A stretch of DNA of 64,000 nucleotides from Pantoea dispersa (GTDB taxonomy: Bacteria; Pseudomonadota; Gammaproteobacteria; Enterobacterales; Enterobacteriaceae), in assembly GCF_014155765.1 (NCBI RefSeq), contig NZ_SCKT01000009.1:62001-126000 (forward strand), given 5' to 3'. This document shows, in pieces, positions 27,391-39,900 of the stretch. The position numbers were made by a program, and so were the translations under genes. Numbering within the stretch: the first letter of the stretch is position 1; each line of letters starts with the position of its first letter. The notes under the pieces are model-generated. The model was given only the letters and a program-made list of their open reading frames with translations, did not search any database and was not told the origin of the DNA.

Positions 27391-29370
27391 ATGTCTGACG
27401 ACATGAAGAATATCAAGGGTTCGTCAGCTGGCGAACAGGGTGTACTCCGCTCGATGCAGGAGGTGGCGATGAACGATCAGGACGCAAGCAGAATGCTGCG
27501 CACCTACAACATTGCCTGGTGGGGAAACAACTATTACGACGTCAACGAACTCGGCCACATCAGCGTCTGCCCGGATCCGGATCAGCCGGAAGTGCGCGTT
27601 GACCTGGCGAAGCTGGTTAAAGAGCGCGAGGCCGACGGCCAGCGCCTGCCTGCGCTGTTCTGCTTCCCGCAAATTCTGCAGCACCGTCTGCGTTCGATTA
27701 ATGCCGCCTTTAAACGCGCGCGTGAATCCTACGGCTATAAGGGCGACTACTTCCTGGTTTACCCGATCAAAGTTAACCAGCATAAGCGCGTGATTGAATC
27801 GCTGGTCAACTCCGGCGAGCCGCTGGGGCTGGAGGCGGGTTCCAAAGCTGAGCTGATGGCGGTGCTGGCGCACGCCGGGAAAACCCGCTCGGTGATTGTG
27901 TGTAACGGCTACAAAGACCGCGAATATATCCGTCTGGCGCTGATTGGTGAAAAGCTCGGCCATAAAGTCTATCTGGTGATTGAGAAGATGACCGAAGTGC
28001 GCCTGGTGCTGGAAGAAGCCGAGCGGCTGAATGTGGTGCCGCGTCTCGGCATTCGCGCCCGTCTGGCATCGCAGGGCTCCGGTAAGTGGCAGTCGAGTGG
28101 CGGCGAGAAATCCAAATTTGGTCTGGCGGCATCGCAGGTGCTGCAGCTGGTCGATATCATGCGCAAAGCGGGTCGTCTCGACAGCCTGCAGCTGCTGCAT
28201 TTCCACCTCGGCTCGCAGATGTCCAATATTCGCGATATCGCCACCGGCGTGCGTGAATCGGCGCGCTTCTATGTTGAGCTGGCGAAGCTGGGCGTCAACA
28301 TCAAGTGCTTTGACGTCGGCGGCGGGCTTGGGGTTGACTACGAAGGCACGCGTTCGCAGTCAGACTGCTCGGTCAACTACGGCCTGAACGAATACGCCAA
28401 CAACGTGATCTGGGCCATCGGTGACGCCTGTGAAGAGCACGGTCTGGAGCATCCGACCGTGATTACGGAATCGGGGCGTGCGGTGACCGCGCACCATACC
28501 GTGCTGGTCTCCAACATCATCGGCGTTGAGCGCAATGAATTCAGCACGCCGGTCGCACCGGATGCCGACTCACCGCGCCCGATTCAGAGCCTGTGGGATA
28601 CCTGGCAGGAGATGCACGAGCCAAGCGTACGCCGTTCGCTGCGCGAATGGCTGCATGACAGCCAGATGGACCTATTCGACATCCACACCGGTTATTCGTC
28701 AGGCACCTACGATCTCGGTCAGCGTGCCTGGGCAGAGCAGCTGTATCTCAGCATCTGCCACTATATTCAGCAGCACCTTGATCCGAGCAACCGCGCCCAT
28801 CGGCCGATCATTGATGAGCTGCAGGAGCGCATGGCGGACAAGATTTACGTCAACTTCTCGCTGTTCCAGTCGATGCCGGATGCGTGGGGCATCGATCAGC
28901 TGTTCCCGGTACTGCCGCTGGAAGGGCTGAACAAAACCCCGCAGCGTCGTGCGGTACTGCTGGATATCACCTGTGATTCCGATGGCACCATCGATCACTA
29001 CGTTGACGGCGACGGTATTGCCACCACCATGCCAATGCCGGAATACGATGTGGATAATCCACCGATGCTGGGCTTCTTTATGGTCGGGGCGTATCAGGAA
29101 ATCCTCGGCAATATGCACAACCTGTTTGGCGATACCGAAGCGGTTGACGTCTTCGCCTTCCCGGATGGCAGCGTAGAAGTGCAGCTGTCTGATGAAGGGG
29201 ATACCGTGGCGGATATGCTGCAATACGTGCAGCTCAATCCTAACGATTTGATGACGTTATTCCGCGATCAGGTAAAACAGCAGCAGGATATTGACGAAGA
29301 GCTGCGGGCGCAGTTCCTTGAAGAGTTTGAGAGTGGGCTTTACGGCTACACCTATCTCGAAGACGAGTAA
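27391..29370 (+). CDS. speA: Biosynthetic arginine decarboxylase SpeA
   Basis: PLP-dependent (alanine racemase fold) decarboxylase forming agmatine from arginine, 659 residues, E. coli 658. Start ATG 27391 has GAGG six bases upstream; an upstream in-frame start at 27379 is less likely. The PLP lysine is in [14 protein letters not shown] near residue 125; [16 protein letters not shown] near 270, [15 protein letters not shown] near 310 and DITCDSDG near 525 are family marks. Agmatine goes to SpeB, which in E. coli is the next gene but here is 19.6 kb away. A terminator follows the stop. Confidence 0.97.
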   Translation: MSDDMKNIKGSSAGEQGVLRSMQEVAMNDQDASRMLRTYNIAWWGNNYYDVNELGHISVCPDPDQPEVRVDLAKLVKEREADGQRLPALFCFPQILQHRLRSINAAFKRARESYGYKGDYFLVYPIKVNQHKRVIESLVNSGEPLGLEAGSKAELMAVLAHAGKTRSVIVCNGYKDREYIRLALIGEKLGHKVYLVIEKMTEVRLVLEEAERLNVVPRLGIRARLASQGSGKWQSSGGEKSKFGLAASQVLQLVDIMRKAGRLDSLQLLHFHLGSQMSNIRDIATGVRESARFYVELAKLGVNIKCFDVGGGLGVDYEGTRSQSDCSVNYGLNEYANNVIWAIGDACEEHGLEHPTVITESGRAVTAHHTVLVSNIIGVERNEFSTPVAPDADSPRPIQSLWDTWQEMHEPSVRRSLREWLHDSQMDLFDIHTGYSSGTYDLGQRAWAEQLYLSICHYIQQHLDPSNRAHRPIIDELQERMADKIYVNFSLFQSMPDAWGIDQLFPVLPLEGLNKTPQRRAVLLDITCDSDGTIDHYVDGDGIATTMPMPEYDVDNPPMLGFFMVGAYQEILGNMHNLFGDTEAVDVFAFPDGSVEVQLSDEGDTVADMLQYVQLNPNDLMTLFRDQVKQQQDIDEELRAQFLEEFESGLYGYTYLEDE

Positions 29371-29383
29371 GTGTATTTCCCGC

Positions 29384-29412
29384 AACGGGCTCCGGCTGGA
29401 GCCCGTTATTAT
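29384..29412 (+). terminator. Terminator after speA
   Basis: AACGGGCTCC and GGAGCCCGTT form a perfect 10-bp stem around GGCT, followed by the T-containing tail ATTAT. It isolates speA from the adhesin locus. Confidence 0.75.
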
Positions 29413-30077
29413 CACCTTCCCTGACAATCCTTCCCGCCATTTATTTAATTCGTGATCGCTATCACTCTGAAATTATCCCGGCCGAAACAGCAAATTCAAA
29501 CCGTTTATTAACAAAAGCTATCTGCTTAATTCAGCAGCGAAAGCGCATCGGCAGCGAAAAAAACGTTTTTTAAATCTGTGGCTTAGTGTTGTACCTGCCC
29601 GCAAATGACCAATCTTTCTTTTATGAGTTTCTGGCTATCTATAATAAAAATTTAAGCATAAGGCGGTGGGTGAGCGATGTGCAGACTGTCGGTTTTTTGA
29701 CGCTTTCTGGAATCCCGCTTTAAGCAGTGCAATATCCCATCTTAAGCACAAAGCCAGAATTTATACCAATTCTTTATAATTAATTGCTTATTAATCAATT
29801 GATTATTGGTTTTATTTTTTTGTCAGTGCCGATAAGTAAAATCTGAAATCTAAGAATTATCTGATCTTTATATGAAACATGCAGTGAAAATGGAGCTTTA
29901 TTGATTGGTTTAAACGATTAAAGTTCACGCTGTTGTTCACTGAAATCTATTTTTCAAAATGTAAGTTGTAAGTTAACCTTCAGTTAAGGTGTTAAGTTTT
30001 ATCGATGTTTCCCTTACGAATCACATGAGAAAAGCTGACGGTTTAACGCGCTTTCAGCCAGTGTAAGGATCATAAAA
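29413..30077. other. AT-rich non-coding region ahead of the EAL/adhesin locus
   Basis: About 660 bases with no gene I can support. The sequence turns sharply AT-rich (for example 29757-29960) compared with speA. Such regions often hold promoters silenced by nucleoid proteins such as H-NS and controlled by several regulators. I could not assign individual operators. The left end is the junction where speA-speB synteny with E. coli breaks. Confidence 0.5.
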
Positions 30078-30773
30078 ATGCGCTGCAAATCCGACTACAT
30101 TCTGATGCTGGAGCCGGTTCACGCTATTTCCGGTGAAGTGGTGGCATGGGAATTGTTGACGCGTTTCGCAGATGATGCAGATACCAATAATAAGCGTAAC
30201 CCTGACAGGGATGCAGGGTTCTTCAGTCGGCTTTCTGCTGACGAAAAATGGCAGTTATTCCTCCACCAGGTCGAAAAACTTATTCAGCTTTACCATGCGG
30301 GGTTTGAGCAGGTCATCAGCGTTAATGTAGACAGAGATATTGTTTCAGGCATTTTCAAAGATGCTGAAATACAAAGAAAACTGGCCGCGCTGACGCGATT
30401 ACGGCTGGAAATCTCTGCCTTCTTCACCGCACGTTTTAATAGTGCCGACCTGCTGATCCTGAAAGGCGTAGCCAAAATCACGCCGGCCCCGTTATGGCTC
30501 GATGACTTTGGTCCGGGTTATTCCAACCTGACCATGCTCGATAGCGGAATATTCGACATCGTCAAGATTGATAAAAAATTTTTTTGGCAATTTGGCGAAG
30601 ATCGCACTTTCGACATTCTGCTCGACCACCTCAATCAATTATGTCGCGGCGTGATTATTGAGGGCGTTGAACATCAACGTCAGGTTGATTTGCTGTCGCA
30701 AAAATCAATTTACGGCATGCAAGGCTACCACTGGAAGAGCGTCTATCTCACTGATTTGTTGGCGCAAGTCTGA
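30078..30773 (+). CDS. EAL-domain protein, probable c-di-GMP phosphodiesterase
   Basis: A stand-alone EAL domain of 231 residues, without a sensor or membrane part. The EAL signature is altered to ELL (E25 in VAWELLTRF), but the usual metal and catalytic positions look intact: E25, N83 (SVNVD), E111 (LEIS), D142-D143 (LDDFGPGYSNL), K163 (VKID), E195 (EGVE) and Q215 (QGY). It may hydrolyse c-di-GMP or act as a sensor/anti-regulator like YdiV. Ribosome site AAGGAT precedes ATG 30078. It lies 158 bases upstream of the giant adhesin on the same strand and probably controls it. Confidence 0.8.
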   Translation: MRCKSDYILMLEPVHAISGEVVAWELLTRFADDADTNNKRNPDRDAGFFSRLSADEKWQLFLHQVEKLIQLYHAGFEQVISVNVDRDIVSGIFKDAEIQRKLAALTRLRLEISAFFTARFNSADLLILKGVAKITPAPLWLDDFGPGYSNLTMLDSGIFDIVKIDKKFFWQFGEDRTFDILLDHLNQLCRGVIIEGVEHQRQVDLLSQKSIYGMQGYHWKSVYLTDLLAQV

Positions 30774-30870
30774 AAAGAGTTCGGCAGAGCTGTTTTTCGC
30801 ACGGGCGGCAAATAACGACTCAGCGCGTTTTCACTGTGCCTCTGGCAGATGAAACCGGCCTGGAGAGGAT

Positions 30871-30945
30871 GTGAGTAATTCATTGAATTATTCGCGAAGA
30901 ATACCGGTGTCTGGCGATACCGGGCGTTTTTATGGATGCCATTAA
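30871..30945 (+). CDS. Possible short leader ORF overlapping the adhesin start
   Basis: A 24-codon ORF begins with GTG 30871, five bases after GGAG (30862-30865), and stops at TAA 30943-30945, 14 bases inside the adhesin ORF in another frame. The adhesin start itself has no clear ribosome site, so this ORF could couple its translation. The peptide (VSNSLNYSRRIPVSG at its start) has no recognisable family. It may be chance. Confidence 0.25.
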   Translation: MSNSLNYSRRIPVSGDTGRFYGCH

Positions 30946-33900
30946 GCTTATAACTGCGCGGGATATCGATAAAATGAACAATATCTCTGTAACGCCTAAA
31001 GGCGGAACGATTGTTACTGAAGTGAGCGGTAATCAGGTTAATTTGACTGCTCCCAGTGTGGTTAAGCTCAACCTTAATCAGGCTGATATTAAGTCTTTCA
31101 CACGCAATGGTAGTGATTTAGTGGTCACCACTAAATCCGGTGAAGTCGTTGTTATTCATAAATTCTACGATGCTAACGGCGACAGCGATCTGGTGCTGCA
31201 GGACGACAAAGGCGCGCTGTGGTGGGTGGAAGATCCCGGCACAGAAGGCTTCCAGTTTGTCTCTATCGACAGCACGGAAGGGCTGTTAGCGGAAAACGTC
31301 ACGGGTGACGGAACACTGACCGCCTTTGGTATCGCCGGCGCCGCGCTGGCCGGTATCGGTGCGCTGATCGCCGGTAACAACGGCGGTGGCGGCGGCGGCG
31401 GTGGGGATAACGGCGGCGGCGACAATGGCGGCGGCGGTGATACCACGGCACCGGCGGCAGTCAGCGATCTGCTGATCACGGATAACGCGGGCAGCGTGCA
31501 GGGCGCTATCACGGGCGGCACCAGCACCGATGACAACACGCCTACGTTAAGCGGCACGGCCGAAGCGGGGACCATTGTCAGTATTTACGACGGCACCACG
31601 CTGCTGGGTACGGTCACCGTCGGTGCCGATGGCCGCTGGAGCTTCACGACACCCGCTCTGGGTGAAGGGCAGCACAGCCTGACGGTTACCGTCACCGATG
31701 CTGCCGGCAACACCAGTCCGGCCACCAGCCCGGTTGATTTCACTGTCGATACGCAGCCACCGGCAGTGGCCACGGACGTGTCCCTGACCAACAACAGCGG
31801 CGGCAGCACCACGCCGGTACCAAACGGATCGAGCAGCGATGACAACACGCCGACCCTGAGCGGCCGCGGTGAAGCGGGCGCTGTGGTCAGCGTTTACGAT
31901 GGTCAGACGCTGCTCGGCACGGCGCTGGTGGGCGCGAACGGCAACTGGAGTTTTACCACGCCAGCGCTGAGCAATGGCAGCCACAGCCTGACCGTGACGC
32001 TGACGGACGCTGCCGGCAACGTCAGCGCTGCGTCCTCGCCGTTTGTGGTGACGATTCAGGCGGGCCTGCCGTCAACCAGCAGTTCGCTGCAAATTACCGA
32101 CGATAGCGATGCCACGCTGCGCACGCTGAGCGATGGCGCCAGTACCAAAGACAGCACGCCGGTGCTGAGCGGCCTGGCGAGCGCTAACGCCGTCATCACG
32201 CTGTACAACGGCACCACGCTGCTGGGCAGTACTATTGCCGACGGCAGCGGTCAGTGGCGCTTCACTCCCGCCACGCTGGCAGATGGCACTTACGCGTTCC
32301 GCGCGGTTGCCACCGACGCCGCCGGTAACGTCACCACCTCCGTCACCCTGACGGTCACCATTGATACCGTGGCACCCGGCGCGGCAGGCGATCTGCTGCT
32401 GACCGGTGACAGCAATGGCAGCGTGACGCCGATTGCCGCCGGCGGCAGCAGCAATGACAACACGCTGGTGCTGAGCGGCACAGCAGAGGCCGGCAGCACC
32501 GTTACGGTACGCGATGGCAACGTCGTGCTCGGCACGGCTATCGTCGCCAGTAACGGCAGCTGGAGCTTCACCACACCAGCGCTCAGCGACGGCAATCACA
32601 GCCTGACTACCACGGTAACCGACAGCGCTGGCAACACCGGTCCGGCGTCAGCGGCTATTGTGGTCACCGTCGATACCACCGCACCGGCGGCGATCGGCGA
32701 TCTGCAGGTGATCGACAACGTGGGTGCCAGCCAGGGCCCGCTGACGTCGGGCGCTACCACCGATGACAACACACCTACCCTGAGCGGCAGCGGCGAAGCC
32801 GGTGCGCTGATCAGCATTTACGACGGCAGTACGCTCCTGGGCAATACCCTTGTCGGGGCCAACGGCAGCTGGAGCTTTACCACGCCAGCGCTCAGCAACG
32901 GCAGCCACAGCCTGACCGTTACGCAAACTGATGCGGCGGGTAACGTCAGCAGCGCGACCGCGGAATTTGTGGTCAATGTGGACGCTGCGCTGCCACCCGC
33001 CAGCGCCAGCATTGAGCTGGTGGGCGACAGCGGCAATACCCTCGTCTCACTGCAAAACGGCGCCGTCACCAATGACGACAGCCCGACCCTCGCCGGCCTG
33101 ACCCGGGCGGGCAGCCTCGTCCGCATCTTTGACGGCGGCGATCTGCTCGGCAGCACCACAGCCGACGGCAATGGGCAGTGGAGCTTTGCCCTGAGCAACC
33201 TGAGTGAGGGCGGCCACGCGTTCAGCGCCACCATTACCGACGTTGACGGCAATGTGATTGACACCGTCACCCTGAACATCACGGTTGATACCACGCCACC
33301 GGCGGCAGCCAGCGATCTGGCACTGCTGAACGATGCCGGCAGTACCGCACAGCCGGTTACGGGCGGCAGCGCGATCAACGATGCGACACCGCTGCTGAGC
33401 GGCACAGCGGAAGCCGGCAGTATTGTCACGATTCGCGACGGCAACACCGTTCTCGGCAGCGTCAGCGTGGGCAGTAACGGCAGCTGGAGCTTCACCAGGC
33501 CAGCGCTGGGCGAGGGCAATCACAGCCTGAGCACCACGGTGACCGATGCCGCCGGCAACGTCAGCCCGGCATCAACGCCGATCGCCTTTAGCGTTGACAC
33601 CACCGCGCCTGCCGCCGTCAGCGGCCTGCAGGTGACGGATAACGCGGGCAGCGCCACCGGCGCGCTGGCTTCCGGCCAGACCACCGACGATCGCACGCCA
33701 ACCCTGAGCGGTTCGGCAGAAGCGGGCGCGGTGGTGCGTATCTATGACGGCACCACGCTGCTCGGTAGCGTTACCGCCGGCAGCAACGGCAGCTGGAGCT
33801 TTACGCCAGATGCGCTCACCAACGGGCAGCACAGCCTGACCACCACGGTGACTGACGCGGCCGGCAACGTCAGTCCGGCATCGCCGGTGTTCACGGTCAA

Positions 33901-36900
33901 CATTGAGGCGGGCGTGCCGGCCACCAGCAGCCTGCTGATTGTCACCGATGATAACGGCAGCACGCTGGTCGAACTGGCCAATAACGACAGCACCACCGAC
34001 AGCACGCCGATTCTCAGCGGCCAGGCCGGGGCGGGCGATCTCGTCACCCTGTACAACGGCAGCACGGTATTGGGCAGCGTGGTCGCGGGCAGCAATGGAC
34101 AGTGGAGCTTCACGCCAGCGGCGCTGGCCGACGGCACTTACGCGTTCCGCGCCAGCGCCGATAACGGCAGCGGCACGGTGACGGATTCGCCGGTGATCAC
34201 CATCACCATCGACACCGTCGCGCCCGCGGCACCGACAGGCATCCAGCTGACCAACGATGACGGCGATCCGCTGGGCACAGGCAGCACTAACGTCTCTGCG
34301 CCAACCCTGAGCGGCAGCGGCGAAGCCGGCGGTGTGGTGATTATCTCCGATGGCGGTACGGTGATTGGCAGCACCACGGTGGGCAATGATGGCAACTGGA
34401 GCTTTATCACGCCGCCCCTCAGCGATGGCAGCCACAGCCTGACCAGCACCGTGACCGATGCGGCCGGCAATACCGGACCGGCGTCAACACCGGTAACCGT
34501 CACCGTCGATACGCAGGCACCGGCGGCGGCAGGTAATCTGCAGCTCAGCAATGGCGACGGCACACCGGTTGCCGCGGGCGGCAGCACCAATGACACCATG
34601 CCAACCCTGAGCGGTACCGCTGAACCTGGCAGCACCGTGACCGTCAGCGACGGCGATACGGTGCTGGGCACGGCGACGGCAGGCAGCGACGGCAGCTGGA
34701 GCTTCACCCCGACCGATCCGCTGAGCGAAGGGCAGCACAACCTGACGTCCACCGTTACCGACACGGCGGGCAATACCGGGCCGGGCAGCACGGCGGTGAT
34801 TGTCATCGTCGATACCAGCTCCCCTGCTGTGGCCAGCGAGCTGCTGCTCAGCAACGACCAGAGCGGTACACCGGTGCCGGTCAGCAATGGCCTCACCAAT
34901 GACACTACGCCGGTGCTCAGTGGCCGCGCGGAACCGGGCAGCACCGTGACCATTTCCGATGGCGATACGGTACTGGGCACCGCCACCGTCGGCAACGACG
35001 GCAGCTGGAGCTTCACTGCACCGGTGCTGGCAGCGGGCGACCATAGCCTGACGGCGACGGTGACCGATACCGCTGGCAATACCAGCGAACCCTCGGCCGC
35101 CCTCAGCTTTACCATCGATACCACCACGCCAGCCGCGCCGGGCAATGTGCAGCTCAGTGATGATCAGAGCGGCACGCCGGTGCTGATCACCAGCGGTGCC
35201 ACTAACGACACCACGCCGGTCCTGAGCGGCAGCGGCACCGCCGGCAGCACCATCACCGTCTCGGATGGCAATACCGTACTGGGCACCACCACGGTCAACG
35301 ACGACGGCAGCTGGAGCTTCACGCCAGCCACTGCGCTGGGCGAGGGGCCGCACAGCCTGACGGCGACCGAAACCAGTCCGGCTGGCAATACCAGCACACC
35401 TTCTGCTCCGCTGGAGGTGAACATTGATCTCACCGATCCGGCGCCCGCCGCAGACTTGCTGCTGGTTAACGATCAGGGCGCAACGCCGCTGCCGATCGCG
35501 GCGGATGGCGTCACTAATGACACCACGCCGCTGTTCAGCGGCAGCGCGGAGCCGGGCAGCCTCGTCGCGATTTACGACAATGGCAGCGTGATTGGCTCGG
35601 CGCAGGCCGATGCAAACGGCAACTGGAGCTTCACGCCGGATACGGCACTGGAGGCGGGCACGCATAGCCTGACCACCATTGTCACCGACACGGCGGGCAA
35701 CAGCGGGCCGGCGTCTGATGCGTTTGATTTCACTATCGATCTCACCACGCCGACTGCCGCCGCTGATGTCGTGCTGAACAACGACAACGGCGAGACGCCG
35801 CAGCCGATTAACAGCGGCACCGCGACCAACGACACCACACCGCAGCTGAGTGGCACCGCCGATGCCGGCAGTACCGTCACCATCCTCGATGGCAATACGG
35901 TGCTGGGCAGCGTGCTGGTGGGTGCCGGTGGCACATGGACCTTCGCGGTACCGACGCTGAGCCAGGGCGAACATAGCCTGACCACCACGGTTACGAGCGC
36001 GGCGGGCAACGTTAGCGCACCGTCAGCGGCAATTGATTTTACCGTGGATACCACGGCACCGGCCGAGCCGACCGGCCTGCTGCTGGTGAACGATGAGGTT
36101 GATCCGGCCGTACCGGTGGCCTCTGGCGGGGCGACCAACGACACCACACCAGTGTTGAGCGGTAGCGCCGAGCCTGACAGCGTGGTGATCGTGCGTGACA
36201 ACGGCGTGATCATCGGCTCGGCTACCGCCGGCAATGACGGCAGCTGGCGCTTCACGCCAGATACCGCCCTGGAAGCGGGCAGTCACAGCCTGACGGCCAG
36301 CGTCACCGATCCGGCAGGCAACGTCGGGCCGGAGTCCGCGCCGTACACCTTCACCGTTGATCTTACGCCACCGGCAGCGCCAGTGGACGTGGTGCTGAGC
36401 AATAACGATGGCAGCACGCTGGTGGCGATTGCCGCCAATGGCGCGACCAACGACACTACGCCGCAGCTCTCCGGCAGCGCCACGGCGGGCAGTATCATCA
36501 CTGTCTACGATGGCGACAGCACGACGCCGATCGGTTCGGTGACCGTGGGCGCCGATGGCAGCTGGCAGTTTGTTACCGGTACGCTGGACGAGGGCGATCA
36601 CAGCCTGACGGTAACGGTGACTGATGCGGCGGGTAACGTCAGCGATCCTTCCGCGCCGATTAGCTTTACCGTGGATACCACGGCGCCGGACGCGGTCGTC
36701 GATCTGCTGCTGGTGAACAACAACGTCGACCCGGCCACGCCGATCGCCTCAGGCAGCAACACCAATGACAGCACGCCGCTGCTCAGCGGAACGGCGGAGC
36801 CGAACAGCACCATCATCGTCTATGACGGACAGACGCCTATCGGCACGGCGACGGCAGATAACGACGGCGCATGGACCTTCTCACCTGAACTGACCGATGG

Positions 36901-39900
36901 CTCGCACAGCCTCAGCGTGACGGTCACCGACGTCGCCGGCAATGTCAGCGCACCGAGCGCCAGCGTGGCGATCACCGTCGATACCGTAGCACCGTCGGCG
37001 GTCACCCAGTTGAGCGTCGCCAGCGACAATGGCAACGGCGATCCGGTCACCATCCCGAACGGCGGCTTAACCAGTGACAACACGCCGGTGCTGAGCGGCA
37101 GCGGCGATCCGGGCAGCCTGATTGTGATTACCTCGCAGAACGGTCCGGTGGGCAGCGTCACTGTCGGCAGCAGCGGCAGCTGGAGCTTCACACCGGCCAG
37201 TGCGCTGAGTGACGGCAGTTACACCTTAACCGTTGTGGCGCGCGACGCGGCGGGCAACGTCAGCGCGCCGGTCACGGCACAGCTGGTGATTGACGCCACC
37301 GCACCGGATCAGGTGACGGAAATCAGTCTCTCCAATGACAACGGCAGTGCGCTGGTGGATATTCCGTCGGGATCGACCACCAGCGATACCACGCCGTTGC
37401 TGGCGGGCGTTGCTGAGCCGGGCAGCACGGTGAACATTCTGGATAATGGCGCGCCGATTGGTACGGCGATTGCGGGCAGTGACGGCGCGTGGAGTTTCAA
37501 CGTGCCAACCCTCACCAACGCGGCGCACAGCCTGACGGTGACCGTCACCGATGCGGCCGGTAACACCGGACCGGCGTCGGCACCGATTACCTTTACCGTG
37601 GATAACCAGGCTCCGGCCCAGGCCACGCTGGAAGTGAATAACGACAACGGTACCGATCTGGTACTGGTGCCCGATGGCACCTTTACCAATGACAACACGC
37701 CACGCCTGAGCGGTACGGCGGAGGCTGACAGCCTGGTGACCATTTACGATGGCAATGTGGTGCTGGGTTCGACCACCGCCAATGCGGCCGGCGAATGGGT
37801 GTTCCTGTCGCCCGTGCTCACCGATGGTCAGCACACCCTGACGGCCACGGTGACGGACAGCCTCGGCAACGTCAGTGCGCCGTCTTCCAGCTTCACCGTT
37901 CAGGTTGATGCCACGCCGCCGCAGCCGGTCAGCGCCGTGCTGCTGCAGAATGACAACGATCCGGATAATCCAGTCACCATCGCCAACGGTGGCGCCACCA
38001 ACGACAACACGCCGCTGCTGAGCGGCAGCGGTGAGCCGGGTGCTCTCGTCAACGTGTACAACGGCAACGTGCTGGTGGGGTCGGCGACGGTGGATACTGA
38101 GGGCAACTGGAGCCTGAATACGTCGCCGCTGGATAACGGCAACTACACGCTGACGGTCGTCGTCAGTGACAACGCGGGTAACGTCAGCGACCCGGTGAGC
38201 ATTGGCGTGACGGTTAACACCGTCGGGCCGGATCCGGTGCTGTCGTTTGAGGTCAACGCCAATAACGGTCCGACCGCACTGCCGCTGGTGGATGGCAGCT
38301 TTACCAACGACACCACGCCGGTGCTGAGCGGAACGGCGCAGGCCGGTGCCATCATCAATCTGCTGCAGGACGATACGGTGATTGGCTCGGTGGTCGCCGA
38401 TGCCAATGGCGTATGGCGCTTTGAAACCAGCGCGCTACAGGATGGCAGCTACGCCTTCTCGGTGCAGGTGGTGGATGCCGCTGGCAACGTCAGCGAGCCG
38501 GTGGGTCCGGTGAATGTCACCATCGATACGCTGGTGCCAGACGCGGTTCCTGACCTGGTGGTCGCCGATAACGTGGGCGGCACGACGGGCCCGCTGGATG
38601 ACGGCGCGTCGACCGATGACAACACGCCAACCCTGAGCGGCACGGCAGAAGCCGGCAGCACGGTGAGCATCTACGATGGCACCACGCTGCTGGGCACTGC
38701 GCTGGCCGGCTCGGGCGGGGCCTGGAGTTTTACACCGAGTATATTGCGTAACGGTGAGCACAATTTCACCGTCACCGTGTCAGACCCTGCGGGCAACGTC
38801 AGTGCGGCTACTCCAGTGTTCAACCTGAACATACAGGCTGATTTGCCGCCGGCCACCTCGACGCTGCAAATCACAGATGACAGCGGGCCTATGCCTGTTA
38901 CGCTGGCAAACAACGCGGTAACCCGCGACACCACGCCAACGTTCAGCGGCTCTGCCTTAGCCGGTCAACTCATCCGTATCTATGATGATGCCACGGATAC
39001 GGTGATCGGCAGCGTTACGGCGGATGCTAACGGCCAGTGGAGCTTTACGCCGACGCTGGCTGAAGGCAGCTACGCATACTACATTACCGCGCAAAACCCT
39101 GGCGGTGATGAGGGGACGCCCTCGGCTACCCTCAGCTTCACCGTGGATACCACCGCGCCGGCGGTGGCCGCTGATGTGGTGATCAGCAACGATCGCAGCG
39201 GCACGGCGGTGCCGATTAGCGACGGCAGCGTCATCAATGACAACACGCCGGTACTCAGTGGCAGCGCCGATGTGGGCAGCCTGGTCACGGTGTACGATGG
39301 CAACACCGCTATCGCGTCGGTGGTGGTGGGCGCAGGGGGAAGCTGGACGCTGACCACGCCTGCATTGAGCGAAGGGGCGCACGCGCTGAGCGTGGGCGTC
39401 AGCGATGCGGCAGGTAACAGCAGCGACCGCACCCCGGCGCTTAGCTTCACTGTGGACAGCATCGCACCGAACGCTTCGACGCTGGTCATCACCAACGATG
39501 ATACCGCGCAGCCGGTGCTCAACGGCGGCTACAGCAGCGATGCCACGCCAACCCTGAGCGGCGTAGCGGAAGCGGGCAGCACGGTCACCATCCTTAATAA
39601 TGGTGATGTGCTGACCACGCTGACCGTGCCGTCCAGCGGCAACTGGAGCTACACGCCAGCGACAGCGCTGAGTGAAGGATCGCACACCCTGAGCGTTTCG
39701 GTGACCGATGCGGCGGGCAACGTCAGCACCAGCACCAGCGCGACGGTGATCGTTGATACCCTGGCGCCGGACGATCTGACGCTGACGGCCAGCAACAACA
39801 ACGGCAGCACGCCGGTGACGATTGCTGACGGCGATACCACTAATGACAACACGCCGCTGTTACGCGGTGTGGCAGAGGCGGGCAGCGTGGTGACCATTCG

